Positions 17,820-27,982 of a stretch of 64,000 bases of DNA are shown piece by piece. The translations under genes were made by a program, and so were the position numbers. The notes beneath the pieces were generated by a model. The model searched no databases. It was not told the DNA's origin and saw only the letters and a program-made list of their open reading frames with translations. Location of the stretch: assembly GCA_002746415.1 (NCBI GenBank), contig NVXD01000005.1, forward strand, positions 1-64,000, in the 5' to 3' direction. Numbering within the stretch: the first letter of the stretch is position 1; the number at the start of each line of letters is the position of its first letter. The stretch comes from Flavobacteriaceae bacterium. Lineage in GTDB: Bacteria; Bacteroidota; Bacteroidia; Flavobacteriales; Flavobacteriaceae.

Positions 17820-18914
17820 ATGGACAACAAACCAACCATAACAGGCGTAGGTCGTTACAAACTTAAGTACAGAGGAACTGATTGTTTAAATTGTGGACAT
17901 CCTTTGGACATGAGTGATAAATACTGCCCAAATTGCTCCCAAGCCAATAGCACCAAAAAATTGACTCTTAAGGACTTTTTTGATGAGTTTTTTAGCAATT
18001 TACTTTCCTATGATTCCAAACTATTACAAACATTGTCAGCACTCATCATTCGTCCTGGTGTGATTACCAAAGATTTTATTGAAGGTAAACGAGTATCCTA
18101 TACCAATCCATTTCGTTTTTTATTGAGCTTGGCCTTTGTTTATTTTTTAATGTTGAGTTTCTCTGGAGATTATGAAAGACTGAACAGCTATGGTTATAAA
18201 AACGATGGAGACGTCATAAAAGAAACAAGTTTAAACATTAAGAACCCCAAAGACCAACAACAAGTTTTAATAGCATTGGATTCCCTAAATGTACTAATTT
18301 CAGATTCAGAAAAAGATTCCATATTATTAGCAGACCCAGAAAAATATTTCCACGATTTAAAACAAGATGGGAGTATTCGCTTTCTTAAAATGGAGTTTTT
18401 CTATAAACTAATTAAAAAAGAATGGATTCATGATTTTGAGGGTACAAAAGAAAAGTACAACATAGAGGATACTTTTGAAAACAAGGCTGCTTTTGCAGTT
18501 TCATTTAGCATATTTAAAGTATCTCAACAACCGGGAAGCTTTGCAACTGACTTAATTTCCAAACTCCCATTTTTGATTTTTTTCTTCTTACCTGTCTTCA
18601 CTTTGTTCATTTGGTTGGCATATATCAGAAAAAAGTACAATTATACCGATCATCTTATCTTTAGTTTCCACAATCAGTCATTGTTGTTTATCTTGCTCAT
18701 TATTAGCTTTATAGTCGACGCTATTTTTGAGGTAAACAGTTCTGGTATTTTCTTGTTTATTTTTTCCATATACCTATTTATAGCCATGTGGAAATTTTAT
18801 GGACAAGGCATCATTAAAACTGGTATTAAATATATATTCCTTAATACTGTCTTTTTTATATTAGCATTTTTTATAGCACTAACATCATTAATTGTAAGTG
18901 CAATTACATATTAA
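17820..18914 (+). CDS. DUF3667 family membrane protein with zinc ribbon
   Basis: The 364-residue protein begins with a C4 zinc ribbon (DCLNCGHPL then YCPNCSQ, about residues 21-40), followed by LKDFFDEFFSNLLSYDSKLLQTLSALIIRPG and KRVSYTNPFRFLLSLAFVYFLML, the DUF3667 hallmark. One transmembrane segment is near residue 110 and about four are in the last 130 residues. A charged soluble stretch lies between. Function is unknown. It starts 23 bases after the plug gene and ends 12 before apaG, so these three may be one transcript. Confidence 0.85.
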   Translation: MDNKPTITGVGRYKLKYRGTDCLNCGHPLDMSDKYCPNCSQANSTKKLTLKDFFDEFFSNLLSYDSKLLQTLSALIIRPGVITKDFIEGKRVSYTNPFRFLLSLAFVYFLMLSFSGDYERLNSYGYKNDGDVIKETSLNIKNPKDQQQVLIALDSLNVLISDSEKDSILLADPEKYFHDLKQDGSIRFLKMEFFYKLIKKEWIHDFEGTKEKYNIEDTFENKAAFAVSFSIFKVSQQPGSFATDLISKLPFLIFFFLPVFTLFIWLAYIRKKYNYTDHLIFSFHNQSLLFILLIISFIVDAIFEVNSSGIFLFIFSIYLFIAMWKFYGQGIIKTGIKYIFLNTVFFILAFFIALTSLIVSAITY

Positions 18915-18926
18915 GATAAAAATCGT

Positions 18927-19313
18927 ATGATTACACAAGTAACAAAAGGCATAAAAATATCAGTAGCTACTAGTTTTGAAGGAACTTTCTTTAAAAACTA
19001 CAAAATGCACTTTGCCTTTGGTTATACCATTACTATAGAAAACCAAAGCAAAGATTCTGTACAATTGACCTCTCGTCACTGGCAAATTTATGACGCTTTG
19101 AATGAAATGGAAATTGTAGATGGCGAAGGCATTATTGGAAAGAAACCCGTAATTAAGCCTGGCGAATCACACACATATAGCTCTGGATGCCTTTTGGGTT
19201 CTCCTATTGGCGCTATGAGGGGTCACTACAATATGGTAAACTTTAGCTCCACAGAAAAATTTAGGGTATACATTCCTACTTTTAAATTTAGTGCTCCTTT
19301 TGCTTTAAATTAA
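18927..19313 (+). CDS. apaG: ApaG domain protein
   Basis: The 128-residue protein matches ApaG over its full length: VTKGIKISVATSFEG, FGYTITIENQS, LTSRHWQIYDA, VDGEGIIGKKPVIKPGES, YSSGCLLGSPIGAMRGHY. It is a fibronectin-III-like fold first linked to Co2+ resistance in enteric bacteria; the biochemical activity is not settled. It is co-directional with the DUF3667 gene 12 bases upstream. Confidence 0.95.
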   Translation: MITQVTKGIKISVATSFEGTFFKNYKMHFAFGYTITIENQSKDSVQLTSRHWQIYDALNEMEIVDGEGIIGKKPVIKPGESHTYSSGCLLGSPIGAMRGHYNMVNFSSTEKFRVYIPTFKFSAPFALN

Positions 19314-19393
19314 AATTTTACTTCTTTTTTAGTTTTACAAAACTGTTAGGTTTCACTAACTTTATCCCGAATTTTGTTTTAAAACACACAATC

Positions 19394-21022
19394 ATGGGTA
19401 AAGGATTTTTTCAAGTACCAACTGCATTTAATGAACCTATAAAAAGTTACGCTCCTGGAACATCAGAAAGGGAAGATGTGCTTGAACAATATAAAACCTA
19501 TTTTAATGGAACTGTTGACGTTCCCTTATATATTGGGAATGAAGAAATACGAACAGGGAACACGAGGTCTATGTCTCCACCACATGACCACAAACACATT
19601 GTCGGTAAATATCATTTAGCAGAAAAAAAACATGTTTCCATGGCAATTGCAAATGCATTGGAGGCTCGTGAAAATTGGGCAAATTTAACTTGGGAGCAAC
19701 GTGCTGCTATTTTCATGAAAGCAGCAGAATTACTTGCAGGACCATACCGAGCAAAAATAAACGCTGCTACTATGATTGCACAGTCCAAAACAATACATCA
19801 AGCGGAAATTGATGCTGCCTGTGAATTTATAGACTTTCTTCGATTTAATGTGGAATTTATGTCGCAGATTTATGAAGAGCAACCAGACTCGGCCGAAGGC
19901 ATTTGGAACAGGGTAGAATACCGTCCATTAGAAGGGTTTGTATATGCCATTACACCCTTCAATTTCACAGCTATTGCAGGAAATTTACCCGCCAGTGCTG
20001 CGATGATGGGTAATGTAGTGATATGGAAACCTAGTGACCATCAAGTATTTTCAGCAAAAGTTATTGTAGATGTATTTAAGGAAGCTGGTCTTCCAGATGG
20101 CGTTATAAATGTTATTTACGGCGACCCCATAATGATTACAGAAACCGTTTTGGCCAGTCCGGATTTTGCTGGTATTCATTTTACAGGGTCTACCCATGTA
20201 TTTAAAGACCTCTGGAAACAAATAGGAACCAATATCCACACCTATAAAACGTATCCCAGAATAGTGGGAGAAACAGGAGGAAAAGATTTTATAGTAGCGC
20301 ACGCATCTGCGAAACCCAAACAAGTGGCTACCGCAATAATCCGTGGCGCATTTGAATTTCAAGGGCAAAAATGTAGTGCCGCTTCCAGAGTGTATCTACC
20401 AAAATCCACAGCCAAGGAAATCTTGGATTTTGTAAAAATTGATATAAAATCTTTTAACAAACCAGGTTCACCTGAAAATATGAGTAATTTTATTACTGCT
20501 GTCATCCATGAAGGTTCCTTTGATAAACTAGCAAAATATATAGATCAAGCCAAAAAAGACAAGAACGTAGAAGTCATTGCTGGCGGTGAATATGACAAGT
20601 CTGAAGGGTATTTTATAGAACCAACAGTGCTTTTGACCACAGACCCAAAGTATACCACTATGGAAACGGAACTTTTTGGCCCTGTAGTAACTATATATAT
20701 TTACGAGGACAAAGATTGGAGCAGTACTTTAAAATTGGTAGATTCCACTTCTGAATATGCCTTAACAGGGGCCGTAATATCAACAGACCGCTATGCCATA
20801 GATGAAGCCACCAAAGCATTACAAAACAGTGCCGGGAACTTTTATATAAATGACAAGCCAACTGGAGCGGTAGTAGGACAACAACCTTTTGGTGGTGCAA
20901 GAGCCTCTGGAACCAATGATAAAGCAGGTTCTGCACAGAATTTACTGAGGTGGGTTTCTCCAAGATTAATTAAAGAAACCTTGGTGACGCCAGAAGATTA
21001 TAGGTATCCATTTTTGGGATAA
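19394..21022 (+). CDS. pruA: L-glutamate gamma-semialdehyde dehydrogenase
   Basis: The 542-residue aldehyde dehydrogenase oxidises glutamate semialdehyde (pyrroline-5-carboxylate) to glutamate with NAD+, the second step of proline breakdown. It shows AITPFNFTAIAGNLP, the glutamate motif VGETGGKDF, the catalytic cysteine in FEFQGQKCSAASR, and QQPFGGARASGTNDKAG. Length matches the stand-alone eukaryote-like P5C dehydrogenases of this phylum; no proline dehydrogenase domain is fused and none is in the window. Confidence 0.95.
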   Translation: MGKGFFQVPTAFNEPIKSYAPGTSEREDVLEQYKTYFNGTVDVPLYIGNEEIRTGNTRSMSPPHDHKHIVGKYHLAEKKHVSMAIANALEARENWANLTWEQRAAIFMKAAELLAGPYRAKINAATMIAQSKTIHQAEIDAACEFIDFLRFNVEFMSQIYEEQPDSAEGIWNRVEYRPLEGFVYAITPFNFTAIAGNLPASAAMMGNVVIWKPSDHQVFSAKVIVDVFKEAGLPDGVINVIYGDPIMITETVLASPDFAGIHFTGSTHVFKDLWKQIGTNIHTYKTYPRIVGETGGKDFIVAHASAKPKQVATAIIRGAFEFQGQKCSAASRVYLPKSTAKEILDFVKIDIKSFNKPGSPENMSNFITAVIHEGSFDKLAKYIDQAKKDKNVEVIAGGEYDKSEGYFIEPTVLLTTDPKYTTMETELFGPVVTIYIYEDKDWSSTLKLVDSTSEYALTGAVISTDRYAIDEATKALQNSAGNFYINDKPTGAVVGQQPFGGARASGTNDKAGSAQNLLRWVSPRLIKETLVTPEDYRYPFLG

Positions 21023-21202
21023 TGCTATCGGCCATTTCAAAAAAACAATGAAATACAATTTCAGAAGTACGTTTTAAACCAGAGTCTAGTGAGGTAATTT
21101 AATGAGTTTCTTAATTTGGCGAAATTAATGCAACCTCATGTTAATTTATTACATTTGATACGACTCATTAAACGTATTATTTTTAATCCTAAACACAAAA
21201 AA

Positions 21203-21721
21203 ATGAAAATGAAAATTTTAGCATCAGCATTAATGCTTGTATCCATTCTTTCTGTACAAGCACAAGACAATATGGTACAGTCTACCATTCAAGGTACATT
21301 GGCCTACAACCAGGGACAAGTAGTGTCACTAGCAGAAGCTTTTTCTGAAGAACTTTATAGTTGGAGACCGGCAGAAGGCATTAATTCTGTAGGAGAAGCT
21401 CTTTTACATGTGGCTGGAGGCAACTATTATCTTCTATCAAAAATGGGATTTGCTCCACCAGAAGATGTGGACATGATGAATATAGGTAAAATTGAAGGCA
21501 AAGAGAACATCATTGCTGCATTGAAAAAGTCCAATGCTTTTGTTCTTGAAAAAATTGTACTTATAGAAACTGCCAAACTTGGAGATGAAGTCGATTTTGG
21601 TTTTTCAAAAATGAGCACATTGTCGGGGATATTAACGGTGATGGAGCACAATGGCGAACACAAAGGACAATTAATTGCCTATGCAAGATCTAATGACGTT
21701 GTACCACCATGGAGCAAATAA
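21203..21721 (+). CDS. DinB-like protein with signal peptide
   Basis: The 172-residue protein has a signal peptide (MKMKILASALMLVSILSVQAQ) and a DinB/YfiT four-helix bundle. The three metal-binding histidines of that fold fit ALLHVAGGN and MEHNGEHKGQL. The enzymatic role of this secreted branch is unknown. I chose the ATG at 21203 because longer starts upstream hide the signal peptide. A strong terminator follows. Confidence 0.82.
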   Translation: MKMKILASALMLVSILSVQAQDNMVQSTIQGTLAYNQGQVVSLAEAFSEELYSWRPAEGINSVGEALLHVAGGNYYLLSKMGFAPPEDVDMMNIGKIEGKENIIAALKKSNAFVLEKIVLIETAKLGDEVDFGFSKMSTLSGILTVMEHNGEHKGQLIAYARSNDVVPPWSK

Positions 21722-21740
21722 ATTAGTGAACGTATTTATA

Positions 21741-21770
21741 AAAAAAAGGTGCCAATTGGCACCTTTTTTT
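21741..21770. terminator. Bidirectional rho-independent terminator
   Basis: A 13-bp stem (21741-21753 with 21758-21770), loop AATT, with a run of A before and T after, sits between the convergent DinB-like gene and rsmG. Confidence 0.9.
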
Positions 21771-21785
21771 ATTTCAAAATAGATA

Positions 21786-22421
21786 TTAACCTTTATACTT
21801 CACGGGCAAATACACTACTTTTTTGGTTTCAAAAAAATCTTCATTAAAATAATCCTCCAGATCAAAAATTTGCGCTGTTCGATAGTCATGTAATTCTTTA
21901 GATAAGTCACCGCCTTTTAAATACAAAATGCCATTTCTTCTCTCCTGTAGAGATTCCTTTTTAATTTTTCCTTTTACCCAATGGACAAAAGTGGGCATTG
22001 CGGCTACGGCACGGCTCACTATAAAGTCAAACTGTGTTTTAAGTTCTTCCACTCGCCCATGGATTGCAGTTATATTGGTTAATCCCAGACCTTCCACAAC
22101 TTCATTTACAACTTTTATTTTTTTACCAATCGCATCAACCAGCGTAAAATGGGTCTCCGGAAAAAGAATCGCCAAAGGAATACCAGGGAATCCACCACCA
22201 GTCCCCACATCCAACACAGAAGTTCCAGATTTAAAGGTGTGTATTTTAGCAATTCCCAAGGAATGCAACACATGACGCAGGTACAATTCATCAATATCTT
22301 TTCTGGAAACGACGTTTATTTTTTGATTCCAGTCCTTATATAGGTCCTCAAGTTGTATGAATTGCTCCTGTTGTAGTTTTGTTAAATCTGGAAAATAGTT
22401 GAAAATTATGTCCGTTTGCAT
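21786..22421 (-). CDS. rsmG: 16S rRNA (guanine-N7) methyltransferase
   Basis: The 211-residue enzyme methylates G527 of 16S rRNA (E. coli numbering) using SAM. The signature LDVGTGGGFPGIPLAILFPE is at about residues 70-89, with LVDAIGKKIKVV and FDFIVSRAVAAMPTFV following, all typical of RsmG/GidB. The N-terminal FYLRH-like segment is YLRHVLHSL. It is a single gene, divergent from the desaturase. Confidence 0.96.
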   Translation of the reverse strand: MQTDIIFNYFPDLTKLQQEQFIQLEDLYKDWNQKINVVSRKDIDELYLRHVLHSLGIAKIHTFKSGTSVLDVGTGGGFPGIPLAILFPETHFTLVDAIGKKIKVVNEVVEGLGLTNITAIHGRVEELKTQFDFIVSRAVAAMPTFVHWVKGKIKKESLQERRNGILYLKGGDLSKELHDYRTAQIFDLEDYFNEDFFETKKVVYLPVKYKG

Positions 22422-22526
22422 TGATATTCCTTTAATTTTGTCAAAAATACTACTTTAGTTTTCATAAGCTTATTTATGATTAGGACAATGAATGAAAATA
22501 AAGTAGATTAGGTTTAAATATAAAAT

Positions 22527-23636
22527 ATGATGGATATAGGAACAACAATTCGATTTTCCAGAAAGGACCCCGCCCAATTCCTTAAAACATTAAACAAAAG
22601 GGTAAATGATTATTTCAAAGAAAATAATATTAAGAAAACAGGAGATTGGCGACTACATTTAAAGACTACGATTATGTTTGTTCTTTTCTTAGCCCCTTAT
22701 TTCTTAATATTAACATTGGGGTTGCCAAATTGGGCCAATCTATTGCTTACCATAGTGATGGGTGTTGGCATGGCAGGTGTTGGCATGAACGTTATGCACG
22801 ATGGAAACCACGGTTCTTATTCTACCAAAAAATGGGTAAACAAACTCATGGGGGGAAGTATTTATATTCTGGCAGGAAATGTGTACAATTGGCAAGTACA
22901 GCACAATGTTCTGCATCATACATATACCAACATACAAGGGCATGATGAAGATTTGGATGCCGGACGTATTCTAAGGTTTTCCAAACATACAAAATGGCAG
23001 AAATACCATAAATTTCAACATTACTATTCCATCTTTTTATATGGATTATTGACCTTCAACTGGGCCATTACCACAGATTTTCAGCAAATGTACAGGTATA
23101 CCAAAAGAAAGCTATCTTATGGAGAATTCCCTAACCCTTTAGCCAATTGGAGTAAAATGGTCATCTTTAAAATAATTTACGCAGCCATATGGGTTGTATT
23201 ACCATTGATTATCTTGGATATTTCATGGTGGAAACTGTTAATTGGTTTCTTTGTAATGCACTATATAGCTGGCGTTATTTTGAGTATTGTTTTTCAACTA
23301 GCTCATGTTATTGATCAAGCCGATACCCCACTCCCAGATGAAGGAGGGAACATTGAAAACATTTGGGTCGTTCATCAGTTGTTTACTACGGTAAATTTTG
23401 GAAACAAAAGCAAAATAACAAATTGGTTCACTGGAGGGTTAAACCATCAAGTAGAGCACCATTTATTCCCCAATATCAGTCATGTACATTACACAAAAAT
23501 CGGGGAAATTGTTAAACGTACAGCAAAAGAGTTCAATTTGCCTTACAACGAATATAAATCTACTAGAAAAGCCATAATTTCGCACTTCAAACATTTAAAG
23601 GAGTTGGGCAAAAACCCAGCTTTACAATACCAGTAA
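22527..23636 (+). CDS. Membrane fatty acid desaturase
   Basis: The 369-residue membrane protein has the three histidine boxes of acyl-lipid/acyl-CoA desaturases: HDGNHG (about residue 91), HNVLHH (about 127) and HQVEHH (about 310), plus four to five transmembrane segments. The di-iron centre inserts a double bond in a fatty acyl chain. The QVEHH third box with Gln resembles front-end (delta-6-like) and linoleoyl-CoA-type enzymes, but no cytochrome b5 domain is fused. Regiospecificity cannot be read from sequence. It is 13 bases upstream of the aminotransferase gene. Confidence 0.92.
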   Translation: MMDIGTTIRFSRKDPAQFLKTLNKRVNDYFKENNIKKTGDWRLHLKTTIMFVLFLAPYFLILTLGLPNWANLLLTIVMGVGMAGVGMNVMHDGNHGSYSTKKWVNKLMGGSIYILAGNVYNWQVQHNVLHHTYTNIQGHDEDLDAGRILRFSKHTKWQKYHKFQHYYSIFLYGLLTFNWAITTDFQQMYRYTKRKLSYGEFPNPLANWSKMVIFKIIYAAIWVVLPLIILDISWWKLLIGFFVMHYIAGVILSIVFQLAHVIDQADTPLPDEGGNIENIWVVHQLFTTVNFGNKSKITNWFTGGLNHQVEHHLFPNISHVHYTKIGEIVKRTAKEFNLPYNEYKSTRKAIISHFKHLKELGKNPALQYQ

Positions 23637-23649
23637 ACAATTATATTCC

Positions 23650-24834
23650 ATGAGCAATCATTTATCCGAAAGAATTAATAAAATGTCTACTTCGGCCACA
23701 TTGGCTATGGCCGCTAAAGCTAGAGAACTTAGAAATGAAGGCAAAGACATAATAGGCTTAAGTTTGGGAGAACCAGATTTTAATATTCCAGATTTTATAA
23801 AAAATGCAGCCAAGCAAGCAGTAGACGATAATTATAGCAGTTATTCTCCTGTAGATGGATATGCAGACTTAAAAGAAGCCATTTCCAATAAATTTAAAAG
23901 GGACAATAATTTAAATTATGGTCTTAATCAAATTGTTGTTTCTACTGGAGCAAAACAATCGTTGGCAAATATTGCCATGATTATGCTAAATGAAGGTGAT
24001 GAAGTCATCTTACCAGCTCCATATTGGGTAAGTTATAGTGAGATTATAAAACTTGCTGAAGGCGTACCTGTTGAAGTACCTACATCCATTGATACGGATT
24101 TTAAAATGACTCCTGAACAATTAGAGGCAGCCATTACTCCTAAAACAAAAATGATTTGGTTTAGTTCTCCTTGTAACCCTAGCGGATCTGTATACAGTCA
24201 AAAGGAATTAGAAGCACTAGCGGCAGTCTTAAGAAACCATCCTAATATTTACATCGTATCTGATGAAATATATGAGCACATTAATTTTACGAGTGGTCAC
24301 GTTAGCATAGCTGGCATTGAGGGCATGTATGACAGAACTATTACAGTGAATGGCGTATCTAAAGCCTTTGCCATGACAGGGTGGAGAATAGGATATATTG
24401 GCGCTCCAGAATGGATTGCTAAAGCATGTACCAAATTCCAAGGGCAAATTACCAGTGGCGCAAATGCTATAGGACAACGTGCTACTATAACTGCTCTAGA
24501 AGCTCCGATAAGTAAAATCAAATACATGGTGGATGAATTCCACAGAAGACGTGATTTAATTTTGGAACTCCTTGGAGAAATTGATGGTTTTAAACTAAAT
24601 GTACCTGAAGGTGCTTTTTATGTATTCCCAGACATTTCCGCCTTTTTTGGAAAAACATTGAATGGAACAGTTATAAACAACGCATCGGATTTCGCCATGT
24701 ATCTGCTTGAAAATGCTAATGTAGCAACAGTTACTGGTGAAGCTTTTGGAAATCCAAACTGTATTCGAATTTCTTATGCAGCAGCAGAAAAAGAATTGCG
24801 CGAAGCGATATCTAGGATTAAAGCTGTAGTATAA
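23650..24834 (+). CDS. Class I PLP-dependent aminotransferase, aspartate type
   Basis: The 394-residue enzyme has the class I fold markers: IIGLSLGEPDFNIP, YSPVDGYADLKEAI, SSPCNPSGSVY, VSDEIYEHI and the PLP lysine in VNGVSKAFAMTGWRIGY, with a final arginine in NCIRISYA. This is the Bacillus/Thermus-type aspartate aminotransferase subgroup (I-gamma) that moves the amino group between aspartate and 2-oxoglutarate. Prephenate or other acceptors are possible. Confidence 0.92.
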   Translation: MSNHLSERINKMSTSATLAMAAKARELRNEGKDIIGLSLGEPDFNIPDFIKNAAKQAVDDNYSSYSPVDGYADLKEAISNKFKRDNNLNYGLNQIVVSTGAKQSLANIAMIMLNEGDEVILPAPYWVSYSEIIKLAEGVPVEVPTSIDTDFKMTPEQLEAAITPKTKMIWFSSPCNPSGSVYSQKELEALAAVLRNHPNIYIVSDEIYEHINFTSGHVSIAGIEGMYDRTITVNGVSKAFAMTGWRIGYIGAPEWIAKACTKFQGQITSGANAIGQRATITALEAPISKIKYMVDEFHRRRDLILELLGEIDGFKLNVPEGAFYVFPDISAFFGKTLNGTVINNASDFAMYLLENANVATVTGEAFGNPNCIRISYAAAEKELREAISRIKAVV

Positions 24835-24848
24835 TTTATCTAAATAGG

Positions 24849-24890
24849 TCGGTCTTATCATTTTCTAAACTAATAAGACCGGCTTTTTTT
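24849..24890 (+). terminator. Terminator after the aminotransferase gene
   Basis: The stem (24849-24858 with 24873-24882, one G-U pair) with a 14-base loop is followed by a run of T. Its T run reaches the end of the convergent trkH. Confidence 0.8.
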
Positions 24891-26379
24891 ATGTTGATTT
24901 CCAAAAATAGGGTGTCAATAAAATGAGCACCGTAAACAGTTCCAACCTACCAGCCAGCATTAAAAACCCACACCACCATTTACCAATATCTGGTAAACTA
25001 TTATAATTACTTATTGGATTAAGGCTCCCCAAAGCTGGACCCACATTCCCTAAGGAAGCAGCTGCACCACCAATAGCAGATTGAAAATCTAGCCCAATAA
25101 AACCTAAAACCAGCGCTCCAATAATAAACAATAACATATAGAGTACAAAAAAGCCTATAATATTATATACAATATGCTCTTTAACTGTTTTATTGTTATA
25201 CCGTACAGGAATTATAGCATTGGGATGTAATGTTCTTTTAAATTCCAACAAGCCATTCTTAATAATCAATAAATGGCGCATAACCTTAATTCCACCTGCG
25301 GTAGAACCCGCCGAACCACCTAAAAAGAACAATCCAAAAAAGAGAATAGTCAAAAAAGGTGTCCAAGATGTAAAATCTGCCGTCACAAAACCTGTAGTGG
25401 TAATCACAGAAATAATTTGAAACATAGCATGTCTAAATGAACTTTCTTCATAACCCAAAACCATTGGATGAAAATCTGAAACAGGAACATTTGCCTTAAA
25501 ATAAACCACAGCAGCAGCAACTAGCGTAAAGAGAACAATAAATGCAGTATAATATTTAAACTCCTCATCCTTAATAACACGTTGTATCTTACCCTTAAAT
25601 GCAAAATAGCTCAACACAAAATTACTTCCAGCCAAAAACATGAAAAACATGACAATGTATTGAATCAAAGGTTGGTTGTTCCAATACGCCAAACTAGCGT
25701 TTTTAGTAGAAAAACCTCCAGTCGAAAGGGTTGCTAGAGAATGATTAATAGCATCAAAAAAGGACATCCCTGCTAACTTTAATAAAAGTGTCTCTGCAGC
25801 TGTATAGCCCACATAGATTAACCAAAGTCTTTTAGCAGTATCTGTAATTCTAGGATGTAATTTATCACCTCCCGGGCCTGGAGCTTCTGCAGCAAATAAC
25901 TGCATACCTCCAATTCCCAACAAAGGCAAAATGGCGATGGCCAAAACGATAATTCCCATGCCGCCTATCCAATGTGTTAGGCTACGCCAAAACAAAATGC
26001 CCTCAGGCAAGGATTCAATATCTTCTAAAATTGACGCTCCTGTTGTTGTATAACCAGAAATAGTTTCAAAAAAAGCATTGGTAACGCCTGGAATAGTACC
26101 AGAAAATAAATAAGGAAGTGTTCCAGAAATGGACATGACCAGCCAACCAAAGGTAACAATCATGTAACCCTCTTTACGTTTGACCTCTTTTTTGTGCCCC
26201 CTTGTAGCAAACATGGACAAAACACCAATAAGCATAGTCACAATGGCAGCAAGTGTTATGTCTAAGGTAGCGCCATCCTTATAAGCACCACTTACACCAG
26301 CAGCAATCAACATGAAAAAACCATTGCACAGCAACAGCAACCCCATCAGATGAACAATGATTTTAGAATTTAATCTCAT
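24889..26379 (-). CDS. trkH: Trk/Ktr potassium transporter membrane subunit
   Basis: The 496-residue protein has about ten hydrophobic segments and the four pore loops of the TrkH family: TISGYTTTGASIL, LSTGGFSTKNASL, ISVITTTGFVTADF and SLGNVGPALG. GGSAGSTAGGIKVMR is also typical. It takes up K+ under control of the TrkA regulatory subunit, encoded 3 bases upstream. Operon order is trkA-trkH on the minus strand. Confidence 0.95.
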   Translation of the reverse strand: MRLNSKIIVHLMGLLLLCNGFFMLIAAGVSGAYKDGATLDITLAAIVTMLIGVLSMFATRGHKKEVKRKEGYMIVTFGWLVMSISGTLPYLFSGTIPGVTNAFFETISGYTTTGASILEDIESLPEGILFWRSLTHWIGGMGIIVLAIAILPLLGIGGMQLFAAEAPGPGGDKLHPRITDTAKRLWLIYVGYTAAETLLLKLAGMSFFDAINHSLATLSTGGFSTKNASLAYWNNQPLIQYIVMFFMFLAGSNFVLSYFAFKGKIQRVIKDEEFKYYTAFIVLFTLVAAAVVYFKANVPVSDFHPMVLGYEESSFRHAMFQIISVITTTGFVTADFTSWTPFLTILFFGLFFLGGSAGSTAGGIKVMRHLLIIKNGLLEFKRTLHPNAIIPVRYNNKTVKEHIVYNIIGFFVLYMLLFIIGALVLGFIGLDFQSAIGGAAASLGNVGPALGSLNPISNYNSLPDIGKWWCGFLMLAGRLELFTVLILLTPYFWKST

Positions 26380-26382
26380 ATA

Positions 26383-27732
26383 TTACAAGAACAACTTTTC
26401 AATTTTTGGAATTGCTCGGGGCAAACAACAAACCACTACTCTATCTCCTTCAACAATTGTAAAATCACCAAGAGCAATAATTCCTTCGCCATCTCTCACA
26501 ACTCCTCCAATTGTGGCTGACCTTGGAAAATCTAATTCTTTTATCACTTTGCCATTTACAATAGAAGTTGGCTTTACAATAAACTCTAAAATTTCTGCAT
26601 TTAGATTATTCAATCGTGTTAAAGCCACCACTTCACCTTTTCTAATATGTCTAAAAATATTATTAGCTGCCAAAAGCTTTTTATTGATAAGCGTGTCTAT
26701 GCCTATAGAATGTGATAACTGAAAATAATCTATATTCTCCACTAGAGCTATAGTCTTTTTAATATGTTTTGACTTTGCTACCAAACAGGACATGATATTG
26801 GTTTCTGAGTTTCCTGTTACCGCAATAAAAGCATCCATAGATTCTAAACTCTCCTCATCTAAGACCTCTACATTACTTCCATCTCCGTTAATAACAAGGG
26901 CATTGGGGAGCTCATCAGCAATTTCAAATGCTTTTTCTTTATTTTTTTCTATTAGTTTTACATTGAATTTTTTAGCACAAAGATCTCTAGCTGTTTTAAA
27001 TCCTACCTTACTTCCACCAAGAATCATTACATTTTTAATCTCTTCCTTCTTCTTCCCTGTTAACTTACACAACTCATCTACTCCTTCTTTAGAGGTAATA
27101 AAATATACCTGGTCACCATCTTTAAAAACAGTATCACCTCTAGGTATCACTGTATATTGCGTTCCCACTCGCTGTATTGCGATAGGCATAAAATGTAGTT
27201 CTGGAAATATTTTTGCAGCATCTTTAACCATTTTACCAACAAATGGTGCAGACTTAGGGAGTGAAACCCCAACCATAATCAATGCCCCTTCCTCAAACTC
27301 ATAAGTATCATTAAAAGCAGATTGATTCAATAATAATTGAATTTCAGTTGCTGCCAATTCTTCAGGGGAAATAAGCTCATCTATTCCCAGTTCAGAAAAC
27401 TTGATAGCCTCTCTATTATCCATAAACTCTGTATTGGATATTCTTGCTATTGTCCTTTTACTCCCCAATTGCTTTGCCAACATACAAAGTGTAAGGTTTG
27501 TAGTTTCTGATGATGTAACAGCAATAACCAAATCGGACTTTTCTACTTGTGCATCCCGCAAAATAGAAATAGAAGTAGCATCTCCTTTTAATACCCTTAT
27601 ATCTAAATGACTATCTGCATAAGAGAGGTTCTCACTATTGATATCTATAAGTGTGATATCTTGAGATTCATAGGATAGTAGTTTTGCCAAATGAAAGCCT
27701 ACTTCACCAGCTCCTGCTATTATTATTTTCAT
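26383..27732 (-). CDS. trkA: Trk system potassium uptake regulatory protein
   Basis: The 449-residue cytoplasmic protein holds two RCK modules. Rossmann motifs are IIAGAGEVGFHLAKLL (residue 3 onward) and NVMILGGSKVGFKTARDL (about 232), each followed by a TrkA-C domain (with GEGIIALGDFTIVEGDRVVV at the end). It binds NAD(H) or ATP and gates TrkH. It starts the minus-strand pair; 250 gene-free bases lie before it, shared with the divergent ubiE. Confidence 0.95.
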   Translation of the reverse strand: MKIIIAGAGEVGFHLAKLLSYESQDITLIDINSENLSYADSHLDIRVLKGDATSISILRDAQVEKSDLVIAVTSSETTNLTLCMLAKQLGSKRTIARISNTEFMDNREAIKFSELGIDELISPEELAATEIQLLLNQSAFNDTYEFEEGALIMVGVSLPKSAPFVGKMVKDAAKIFPELHFMPIAIQRVGTQYTVIPRGDTVFKDGDQVYFITSKEGVDELCKLTGKKKEEIKNVMILGGSKVGFKTARDLCAKKFNVKLIEKNKEKAFEIADELPNALVINGDGSNVEVLDEESLESMDAFIAVTGNSETNIMSCLVAKSKHIKKTIALVENIDYFQLSHSIGIDTLINKKLLAANNIFRHIRKGEVVALTRLNNLNAEILEFIVKPTSIVNGKVIKELDFPRSATIGGVVRDGEGIIALGDFTIVEGDRVVVCCLPRAIPKIEKLFL

Positions 27733-27960
27733 TAGCTTTTTAAATTGTTTTCTATAGGTACCAAAACCTAAATCCTGCAGCTAATTAATTTGTAGTAACC
27801 CAAAGTCATAATACCTTGTTATAGAACCTTGAACAAAAGGTTCGCATATACAGTGGGGCAAAATTACATAAATTTATTTTCTTGCTGCAACCATTTCTGT
27901 ACTAAGTAAAAAACTACCAATTCCAAACTTAAGTTTAACAAAAAAATCAATCTGTACTTG

Positions 27961-27968
27961 TATCTTTG
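27961..27968 (+). promoter_or_regulatory. Bacteroidetes -7 promoter element of ubiE
   Basis: TATCTTTG matches TAnnTTTG and lies 14 bases before the ubiE ATG. Confidence 0.6.
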
Positions 27969-27982
27969 TCCAAAACAATAAA

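Noticed and set aside
27824-27843. Perfect 7-bp hairpin (GAACCTT/AAGGTTC) between trkA and ubiE
   Set aside because: There is no T run on either side and it lies between divergent promoters, so I do not call it a terminator; an operator is possible but unsupported.
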